Source: Oscillospiraceae bacterium (GTDB lineage Bacteria; Bacillota; Clostridia; Oscillospirales; UBA929). From it: a stretch of 28,321 nt of DNA. The translations under genes and the position numbers were made by a program. The notes below the pieces were generated by a model that worked only from the letters and a program-made list of their open reading frames with translations, did no database searches and was not told the origin of the DNA. Shown in pieces: positions 16,554-22,507 of this stretch. The stretch lies in assembly GCA_031282535.1 (NCBI GenBank), contig JAITDM010000246.1, positions 1 through 28,321 of the forward strand. Direction: 5' to 3'. Position 1 is the first letter of the stretch. Each line of letters opens with the position of its first letter.

Positions 16554-17161
16554 CATTGCACCTCCGCTGTCGCGAGAATTCCCCAGATTTTTATGTACGT
16601 TTCCGTCATAAAGCTTCCGTAATCCGGGATGATCTGGATGGTTTCGATCCCGGAGATCACCTGTTGCAAGTTGCAATATGACCCCCAGTACGTGTCACTC
16701 CGAGGCGAGTCTTCTGAAACATAGGTGGACACATGGTTGCAGAAAGCCATGTGTGAATTTACCGAGCCAAGCAAGCCAAATTCCCCGCGCGTAACGACGC
16801 CGAATGAGTGGCTAACGCTTTCCGGATAACAGAGTTCAATCCAATTTGTTCCCGGGAACCTGTCCCCGAGGGACCAGGCCCAGAAATAACTATAGTTCTC
16901 ATCTTCGTTCATTCTTAGGTATAGGGGCTGCGAAAAAGAAGAATTTGTTCCGTGCTGTGTGATTTCAAACACGTACTTTTCATATACGTACCCTTCAGGT
17001 GGTGGTGCGCAATCATAGAGGTATATCGAGAACCATCCGGACTCGCCACTTGCAACCATGTCGTCATAAATCAGCACCTCACCGCCACCGCCGCCGCCTT
17101 TGGCGTCGCCGACGATGGGCAATAGTGTCCCGTTGGGTTGCTTTACATACATTGCGCCCAT
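16553..17161 (-). CDS. Putative phage appendage protein, unknown family
   Basis: 202 aa from the preferred ATG at 17161. An upstream GTG at 17170 would lie inside the AAAGGAGG ribosome binding site, whereas the ATG is correctly spaced from it. It begins MGAMYVKQPNGTLLPI, a YVKQ motif also seen at the C-terminus of the 269-aa neighbour, followed by a six-glycine hinge and a beta-rich, aromatic-rich, relatively Cys-rich domain of about 165 residues (YLYDCAPPPEGY, CNHVSTYV). Lower GC than its neighbours suggests a separate origin. Its position between collagen-like and Ig-like genes makes it a probable structural appendage with an unknown receptor. Confidence 0.6.
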   Translation of the reverse strand: MGAMYVKQPNGTLLPIVGDAKGGGGGGEVLIYDDMVASGESGWFSIYLYDCAPPPEGYVYEKYVFEITQHGTNSSFSQPLYLRMNEDENYSYFWAWSLGDRFPGTNWIELCYPESVSHSFGVVTRGEFGLLGSVNSHMAFCNHVSTYVSEDSPRSDTYWGSYCNLQQVISGIETIQIIPDYGSFMTETYIKIWGILATAEVQ

Positions 17162-17175
17162 AACGGGCACCTCCT

Positions 17176-17568
17176 TTATGAAACTCTGACCTGTATCGTG
17201 GGCGACGACGGCCCGTCTATTGAAAAAACTTGTAGCGTCGTCTGCCCAGTCACGTTCAAGGATCGGATCACGAGCGACGTGACGTAGCCACTCTGAATTA
17301 CCTGCGCGATAGAGGTGTTCCCGGTTTGCCCGCGGACGCGCTTGTCGCTGCAGTTAGTCGGGTTGTAAAATACCGTCACATTCATCGTGGAATTCTTAGG
17401 CATGCTGAGGATGGTGGACGGAAAGCTTAATGATAGGCATCTTATGTAGGGGTTTCCGTCACATACCTTTACACCGTTTAGGTACAACCCCTTTATACGT
17501 GTCATATTGAGAATCAGAAAGCTCACATTTTTGGGTAGAATGATCCCGCCATCTCTTACAAGTGACAT
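17176..17568 (-). CDS. Small Ig-like (Big_2-like) appendage protein
   Basis: 130 aa, beta-rich. Residues about 50-130 follow the order of bacterial Ig-like group 2 domains: MPKNSTMNVTVFYNPTNCSDK for the first strands, then IAQVIQSGYVTSL, then a final strand with LQVFS and TIQVRV. The standard motifs are degenerate. The N-terminal 45 residues are unassigned. It is more AT-rich than the flanking collagen genes. Ig-like domains are common accessory modules on phage surface proteins that bind sugars weakly, which is the role inferred here. Confidence 0.55.
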   Translation of the reverse strand: MSLVRDGGIILPKNVSFLILNMTRIKGLYLNGVKVCDGNPYIRCLSLSFPSTILSMPKNSTMNVTVFYNPTNCSDKRVRGQTGNTSIAQVIQSGYVTSLVIRSLNVTGQTTLQVFSIDGPSSPTIQVRVS

Positions 17569-17583
17569 CCTGCACCACTCCCA

Positions 17584-18417
17584 TCACATCGGAACATATA
17601 TTAACACCCCCGGATTCTGCTGGGACAGCGCTATGGCCGCCGGATCACTGGCGGCCGCCAGCGGAGTAGTCGGCGTGCCGTTTGAGAGGATATAGACCGC
17701 CGCGCCAGACGGAACGGTGTCGGCCACGGCCAGATAGGCTTCCGGCGTCTGGAACAACCACGACACCTGTCCCATATCGCCCTTTGGCCCCTGAGCCCCC
17801 TGGACGCCCTGGGGACCCTGGATACCCTGAGACCCGGCATCGCCTTTGTCCCCTTTGTCGCCCTTGTCGCCCTTCTGGCCCTGGATTCCCTGGGCACCCT
17901 GGGCGCCGTCCGCACCGGTCGCGCCGGTGTCGCCGGTGTCGCCTTTATCGCCCTTATCGCCTTTTTCCCCCTTATCGCCCTTGGCGCCTGGGGGACCTTG
18001 CAACGGCCCGGAATTCTCCCAGTTGTTGAGTCCGACGTCCCAGATCTGGACGTCTCCCTCAACGAGATACGCCTCGCCGAGAGTACCGGTAGGATGGTCA
18101 GTGATAAAGGCAGCATAGCTACTGTACACGCCGTAGATCAAGAAATCGTTGCCAGAGTCGCCCTTGTCACCCTTGTCGCCCTTGTCACCCTTGTCGCCCT
18201 GAGCGCCCGTCGCGCCTTGGGCGCCCGTCGCACCGGTCTGTCCGGTCGCGCCCTGCGGCCCTTCGGGACCCTCCGGCCCTTCGGGACCGGTGTCGCCCTT
18301 GTCTCCTTTGGCGCCGGGCGCGCCGGCAGTGCCCTGGATCCCCTGGAGTCCCTGCGGCCCCTGGAGCCCTTGCGGACCCGCCGGACCGACGACCTTGCCC
18401 AAATCCCATGTCGGCAT
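17584..18417 (-). CDS. Collagen-like fibre protein with two triple-helix blocks
   Basis: 277 aa. The N-terminal tag MPTWDLGKVVG is followed by about 26 Gly-X-Y triplets (GPEGPEG, KGDKGD), a globular insert of about 50 residues (FLIYGVYSSYAAFITDHPTG to WENSGPLQ), about 24 further triplets, and a C-terminal domain of about 65 residues (SWLFQTPEAYLAVADTVPSG, then VLIYVPM). The ATG overlaps the previous stop (TAATG) after GGGGGTGG. The insert resembles small beta modules often found between collagen blocks in phage fibres. The protein probably forms trimeric fibres on the head or tail. Confidence 0.8.
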   Translation of the reverse strand: MPTWDLGKVVGPAGPQGLQGPQGLQGIQGTAGAPGAKGDKGDTGPEGPEGPEGPQGATGQTGATGAQGATGAQGDKGDKGDKGDKGDSGNDFLIYGVYSSYAAFITDHPTGTLGEAYLVEGDVQIWDVGLNNWENSGPLQGPPGAKGDKGEKGDKGDKGDTGDTGATGADGAQGAQGIQGQKGDKGDKGDKGDAGSQGIQGPQGVQGAQGPKGDMGQVSWLFQTPEAYLAVADTVPSGAAVYILSNGTPTTPLAAASDPAAIALSQQNPGVLIYVPM

Positions 18418-19406
18418 TACGTTCCACCCCCGTCCTCGACTTCGATGGTCAGATACAGGTGACCATCGTCCTCGTTGATCTCATATCCGGGTTCCTCGGA
18501 GCCGGCGTAGTGGCACCAGAGGTACCCCTCCTTATCGATCGTGAAGGCCACGATTCCGTTGGCCGCGAAGGCCAGTCCGGAATCGCCCTTTGGCCCCTCG
18601 GGACCATCGGGACCTTGCGGGCCTTGCGGGCCCTGACTGCCCGTGGCCCCTGTGAGGCCCTGGGGACCTTGAATGCCCTGGATACCCTGCTCGCCCTGCG
18701 GCCCCTGGATCCCCTGGTCGCCCTTGTCGCCCTTTTTGGCGATGAGGAGCCAGTAGTTGCCGATGACCCCGCCGCCGCCCTGCGTGTCGATGTAGGGATC
18801 GACCCCCGCATTGGGCTGGATGCAGATGTAGGAAGAGCCCTGCCAGCTGACCTTTTGCAGGGGCAGCCACACCGTGACAGGATCCCAAGGCGCCCACACC
18901 TTGATGGCCTCCTCGGCCGCGGCCAGCGCGTCCATGGCCTCCTGGACCTTCTCCGCAGTCTGATCGATGACGTCCTCCATCATCGACTGCAATTGCTGGG
19001 CCTGTGTGGGCGTAGGCTCTGCAGGCTTGTAAAACGTATCAGACACCTTGACTTCCAGCGGCGCGCGGATCGTGTACGCGATGGCAGCCGGATCACTGCC
19101 TCGGTATCCCTCAAGCGTAAACTCACACCACCCCGGAAGGATCAGCGGTTCACGCGGGATCGGCGTCTCAAAGTGCAGCGGATCTTTGCCGCTCAGAATG
19201 TCAACTACAGAATCGTACAGCAGGATCGCCACGGGGTTGCCGCCCTGCGCGTCGCGCCAGATAAGTCTTTTGGACAGCTGCTGCCACTCTGCAGAGCAGT
19301 CGATCACCAGCGTCGTGATATTGCCCTCGCCCTGGACGCCGGCGTTTTTGCTGGACAAGTCGACAAACTCCCCGGTGACTTGGGCGTGGACCTCTCTCAC
19401 CGCCAT
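18417..19406 (-). CDS. Appendage protein: BppU-like N-terminus, coiled coil, CBM5/12-like module, collagen-like stalk
   Basis: 329 aa from the ATG at 19406, which has AGGGGGGCG upstream; the frame is open further upstream but without a good site. Residues 1-130 form a beta domain (REVHAQVTGEFVDLSSKNA, CEFTLEG) resembling baseplate-upper-protein N-terminal domains. Residues about 133-170 form an acidic coiled coil. Residues about 172-220 match the pattern of chitin-binding/CBM5_12 modules: WDPVTVWLPLQKVSWQGSSY and later GNYWLLIAKKGD. About 18 Gly-X-Y triplets and a short C-terminal beta domain follow. It is the first gene after an intergenic hairpin that separates it from the capsid genes. It probably anchors an appendage and binds cell-surface glycan. 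Confidence 0.7.
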   Translation of the reverse strand: MAVREVHAQVTGEFVDLSSKNAGVQGEGNITTLVIDCSAEWQQLSKRLIWRDAQGGNPVAILLYDSVVDILSGKDPLHFETPIPREPLILPGWCEFTLEGYRGSDPAAIAYTIRAPLEVKVSDTFYKPAEPTPTQAQQLQSMMEDVIDQTAEKVQEAMDALAAAEEAIKVWAPWDPVTVWLPLQKVSWQGSSYICIQPNAGVDPYIDTQGGGGVIGNYWLLIAKKGDKGDQGIQGPQGEQGIQGIQGPQGLTGATGSQGPQGPQGPDGPEGPKGDSGLAFAANGIVAFTIDKEGYLWCHYAGSEEPGYEINEDDGHLYLTIEVEDGGGT

Positions 19407-19553
19407 GATAATCGCCCCCCTGAAATGGAGTGAGGCGCGGCGGAGGGAATGGATGTGGGAAGCCATCCAAACACTCCGCCGCGCCGTGTCGCGGCTGCCA
19501 TGGGAACCGCGGATAAAAAGCGTATTATATAAGGTATGTCTTGCGAAAAAATA
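19407..19553 (-). promoter_or_regulatory. Intergenic region with large hairpin upstream of appendage genes
   Basis: A perfect 12-bp stem (GGCGCGGCGGAG at 19434-19445 with CTCCGCCGCGCC at 19474-19485) encloses a second 6-bp stem (TGGATG/CATCCA, 19450-19469). It sits in the 5' leader of the appendage genes. No U-run follows, so it is not a classical terminator. A minus-strand TATAAT at 19524-19529 lacks a good -35 box and is only a weak promoter candidate. The hairpin could be an RNA-processing or expression-tuning element between capsid and appendage genes. Confidence 0.45.
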
Positions 19554-19838
19554 CTACAGCAGGCCGGCGCTCTGCGCGGCGTCGAACTCTGCCCGCGCGG
19601 CCTCCTTCAAGTCCATGACGTACTCTCCCTGCTCCTGGGAGAAGTCGAGCACGCGTGCGAACTTGCGCTTGATCTTGACGGTCGCCCCCCGCTGGAGGCG
19701 GATGGTCTCGCCGTTGACCATCACCGTCACAGGCGCCGGGTCAACCCCGGGCCCCTTGTAGAGCCTGTAAGAAACAAGCTCCTCCTCACAGGCCTTCGCG
19801 GCGGCCAGCTGGGCCGCCAGATCATTGGTCTTGCTCAT
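19554..19838 (-). CDS. Small capsid-associated protein (hypothetical)
   Basis: 94 aa. It has a helical N-terminus (DLAAQLAAAKACEEELVSY), a central beta part with VTVMVNGETIRLQRGATVKI, and a helical C-terminus. It lies eleven bases after the capsid gene. The capsid stop overlaps its strong AAGGAGG site, so the two are co-translated. Proteins with the same central pattern (a short NGxxxxLxRGxxVxV segment) often follow N4-gp56-type capsid genes. They may be decoration or minor capsid proteins. No function can be assigned from sequence alone. Confidence 0.65.
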   Translation of the reverse strand: MSKTNDLAAQLAAAKACEEELVSYRLYKGPGVDPAPVTVMVNGETIRLQRGATVKIKRKFARVLDFSQEQGEYVMDLKEAARAEFDAAQSAGLL

Positions 19839-19849
19839 AAAAGCCCTCC

Positions 19850-21094
19850 TTAGTTGGCGCCGATCTCGAAGGTTGACGTGGTCTCGATTCGGACCATATA
19901 CTCTTCCACAAGACGCTCCGCGGTCTTGGTCGCCTTCCAGCCGGCGGTCGCGCGCTGGTTCAGCGGATCGGTCGTTCCGCCGCTCCCCAGCTGCTTGATG
20001 ATATGCTGCAGGCCGCCGCCGGACAGCTCCGTGACGCCGTACGCGTCGGAGCCGAGGACGAGGGTGCTGTAGATGTCGCGGCCGCCAAAGCCCGCCTCGC
20101 CGGGATAGACCGGCGTCGCGGCGCCAAGCACGCCGACGGGCCTGTCCACCGTTATGGTAGTTGCCGTGGCGCTCTGGACGGTATACTGTGCGCCTGCGAT
20201 CAGGATCTTTCTTCCGACGATCTTGGCCTGGTCGTCGGCCGTGAGGCTCTGCTGCACGCCAAACGTGGCGCTGCTTGTGCTCAGGGCCGAAGACGAAAGG
20301 ACGCGCTGTTGGGCCGACAGATCTTCCGCGTGGAAGACCTTTGCCTCTGTCGTCTCTACGAACCGAACACCGTACATCCGGCCGAGCTCGCCCTCGTAGA
20401 TCCCCTCAGGATCGCTGTAGGTTTTGACGTCCACCCAGTTTTTGTCCGACCAGAAGTCGAACGTGCAGTCCGGGTGGATGATTGCCACGTAACTCCCATT
20501 GATCCTAGGCGCGTTCATTGATTTCAGCGTCCTGACTGCCCTCTTGATTGCCGGGACGTCAAGATAGTCGTCGAGAGTCGGGTCGCCGTCGCCGCCGAGA
20601 AGCTGATACCGCGCCGTCTTACCCTTGCTGCCGTACTGGACGTTGGTGCCGCCGTTGAGAACCTCTCTCGTGATGGTGTCGAGGGTGCGGCCCGCCTGCG
20701 AGCCGAGAAGGCGCGTCGCCTGCACAAGGTTGTCGTCGATGGCCGTCAAAAGCAGGATGTCCGACAGCTCGATGTAGCCGCCGTACTGAGATACTTCGGC
20801 GCGCAGGATGCTCATGACCAGCTTCTGCCCGGACGGCGTGACGCCCTCCTGGAGCGGTACAAGCATCTTGGGCAGAGGGCTGTACTTGCGGAACTCGATA
20901 ATCTTGCCCTTGTCTTGTGGAATCGGCCGCTTCTGCCCGAACTGGTCATGGACCAGCAAAGGCTCGGCCAAGTCGATGAGATAATCACTGTAATAGATCT
21001 TCATCTCATCCGACAAGCCGGGATCTGTGGTCACGTTGGTGTTGTCAAACAGCCACAACACCGGGAAAAGGACCATATCTTTGAACTTTTTCAT
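19850..21094 (-). CDS. Major capsid protein, N4-gp56 family
   Basis: 414 aa. It shows the hallmarks of the N4-gp56 capsid family: TNVTTDPGLSDEMKIYYSDYLIDLAEPLLVHDQFGQ near the start (quoted here as family pattern pieces TNVTT, EMKIYY, LVHDQFGQ), KRPIPQDKGKIIEFRKY, LPKMLVPLQEGVTPSG, QYGGYIELSD, LGSQAGRTLDTITREVLNGG and a C-terminal RIETTSTFEIGAN. The length is normal for the family. The first 16 residues form a hydrophobic leader ending VLWLF-D, which resembles the Prp protease recognition motif and recurs in the scaffold. Mature protein probably starts near residue 17. It follows the scaffold gene as usual. Confidence 0.9.
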   Translation of the reverse strand: MKKFKDMVLFPVLWLFDNTNVTTDPGLSDEMKIYYSDYLIDLAEPLLVHDQFGQKRPIPQDKGKIIEFRKYSPLPKMLVPLQEGVTPSGQKLVMSILRAEVSQYGGYIELSDILLLTAIDDNLVQATRLLGSQAGRTLDTITREVLNGGTNVQYGSKGKTARYQLLGGDGDPTLDDYLDVPAIKRAVRTLKSMNAPRINGSYVAIIHPDCTFDFWSDKNWVDVKTYSDPEGIYEGELGRMYGVRFVETTEAKVFHAEDLSAQQRVLSSSALSTSSATFGVQQSLTADDQAKIVGRKILIAGAQYTVQSATATTITVDRPVGVLGAATPVYPGEAGFGGRDIYSTLVLGSDAYGVTELSGGGLQHIIKQLGSGGTTDPLNQRATAGWKATKTAERLVEEYMVRIETTSTFEIGAN

Positions 21095-21147
21095 GGTGGT
21101 AAAATCCCCTTTCTTGGTCGGGGGAAGTGCTTACAAATCGTAAGCAC

Positions 21148-22086
21148 TTAGAACCTGATCTGTTCCCCCCGCAACGCCCTCCGCGCGATTTCCGCGCGGT
21201 CGGCCTTTGTCAACTTGCTCACATCGCTCTTGACGATGAAAGCACTCTGAGGGGACGCGCCGGCCTCTGCCGGCCTCTGCCCGCGTGTCTGGACCTGTTT
21301 GGCGACCTGAGCTTGTGTGGCCTGCACCGTCCGCGCCATGATCTCCTCCCTGTGGAGGACCTCGTAGGCATGCTGGACTGGTATGCCACTGCGCAGCATA
21401 CGGGTGAACTCGGGATTTTTGGTCTCCGTCGCCAGGTCAAAGTCGGGGTATGTGCTCTTGACCTGCTGCGCGTCGGCCTCCCATTGCTGAACCTGCTGCT
21501 GGGCCTGCATCTGGGCTTGCAGCGTGCGGACCTGTCTCTCATACTGCGCCTTCTCGGCCTCAAGCCGCTGCTGCGTGCGGTACTGCTGCACCGTCATGCC
21601 CGCCGCCTCAGCCGCCGCCGACCAGTACGAGTCGTCTTGGTCAACGGCCTTTTGGAGCGCCTGCATGTCGGCAACGCCGTAGCGCTGCATGAGCGCCTGA
21701 ATCACTGGCGCCTGCGCCTGAAGCCGCTCGGCGGTCTCTTTTGTCTCGCGGAACCGCCGGTCAATGATGGTCTGCACGCTCGCCTCGAAGTCGGCCTTGT
21801 ACTCGCCCCTTATCAAGTCCTGGAACGCGGGCTTTTGCCCCTCTTTTGCCTGCTGAGTCTGCTGTGTCTCCCCGGCGTCGGGAGCTTGCGTGTCGGCCTC
21901 GCCGGCCCCGTCAGGGGCCTGCTTGCCGTACACGACGGTCGCGAGTGTCCCGCCCGATTTGCCGCCCTTGGCCGCCGGAGCGGCCGGCGCAGCAGGAGGT
22001 GCCGCAGGCGCGGCCGCAGCCGCTGTCCCGCCACCCTCGCCGCCGCCGTCAAACAGCGTCAGAACGGCTCTAAAAAGCTTGATCAT
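21148..22086 (-). CDS. Capsid scaffold protein
   Basis: 312 aa from the ATG at 22086, which follows a perfect GGAGGAGGT; the frame is open further upstream only as read-through. It begins MIKLFRAVLTLFDGGGEGGG, a Prp-type cleavage motif followed by glycines. A disordered Ala/Pro/Gly/Gln-rich region follows (to about 110), then a long highly charged Gln-rich coiled coil (about 115-240, for example QRLEAEKAQYERQVRTLQAQ) and a short C-terminal helix rich in basic residues (KLTKADRAEIARRALRGE), as expected for the capsid-binding end of a scaffold. The position between protease and capsid genes supports the call. Confidence 0.8.
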   Translation of the reverse strand: MIKLFRAVLTLFDGGGEGGGTAAAAAPAAPPAAPAAPAAKGGKSGGTLATVVYGKQAPDGAGEADTQAPDAGETQQTQQAKEGQKPAFQDLIRGEYKADFEASVQTIIDRRFRETKETAERLQAQAPVIQALMQRYGVADMQALQKAVDQDDSYWSAAAEAAGMTVQQYRTQQRLEAEKAQYERQVRTLQAQMQAQQQVQQWEADAQQVKSTYPDFDLATETKNPEFTRMLRSGIPVQHAYEVLHREEIMARTVQATQAQVAKQVQTRGQRPAEAGASPQSAFIVKSDVSKLTKADRAEIARRALRGEQIRF

Positions 22087-22165
22087 GTGTACCTCCTCCG
22101 CGGGTCTCACGCGCCCGTGTGACGGCCCGCGCCCCCGGCCGGGAGGCGGGCATATGTGATCACGT
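22087..22165 (-). other. Short intergenic GC-rich hairpin between protease and scaffold genes
   Basis: GCCCGC (22125-22130) pairs with GCGGGC (22146-22151) around a CCCGGCCGGG core, upstream of the scaffold ribosome binding site. There is no U-run. It may tune scaffold expression relative to protease expression. Confidence 0.3.
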
Positions 22166-22507
22166 CTACTTAGACGCAAGATCGTCTGTACGAGTGATAG
22201 TGATGCGGTCCGGGTGTGACATGCGGATCTGCTCGACGCCCATGCAAAACACATCGAGCACGCCGCCCGGCTCACGATCCGGCTTCGTCATGGCCCAATC
22301 GAGCCACGCGAAGCCCTCTCGCAGGGTCACATTGGTCGTCTCCTGCGGCCGGAAGTTTTTCACGGCGGCCGCCAGCGCGTACACCAGCGCAGATACGCCG
22401 GCGCAGACGCGGGAGCCATCAATGTCGCCGCCATCACCGCCATGGCCCTGGACGATCACAGAGCAGATGCCCGGATCGCTGAAACGCGCAACGCCCACGT
22501 CAATCAT
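22166..22507 (-). CDS. prp: Prp-family cysteine protease, probable prohead maturation protease
   Basis: 113 aa, the usual length of Prp (the cysteine protease that trims ribosomal protein L27 in Firmicutes and, in staphylococci, phage capsid and scaffold proteins). The catalytic pair is visible: His22 in QGHGG and Cys35 in VCAGVSALVYAL, thirteen residues apart. The C-terminus GVLDVFCMGVEQIRMSHPDRITI matches the family ending. The gene overlaps the portal stop by four bases and lies directly before the scaffold and capsid genes, where prohead proteases normally sit. No other protease is seen in the head-gene cluster. The prohead role is inferred from position and from the matching VLxLFD motifs in the scaffold and capsid. 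Confidence 0.8.
   Translation of the reverse strand: MIDVGVARFSDPGICSVIVQGHGGDGGDIDGSRVCAGVSALVYALAAAVKNFRPQETTNVTLREGFAWLDWAMTKPDREPGGVLDVFCMGVEQIRMSHPDRITITRTDDLASK

Noticed and set aside
17584..18417. Highly repetitive GC-rich DNA that could suggest a satellite or origin
   Set aside because: The repetition is fully explained by in-frame Gly-X-Y codons of a collagen-like protein.
19524..19552. TATAAT on the minus strand as a separate strong promoter for the appendage genes
   Set aside because: No acceptable -35 hexamer at 16-18 bp and no extended -10 TG; kept only as a weak possibility within the intergenic feature.
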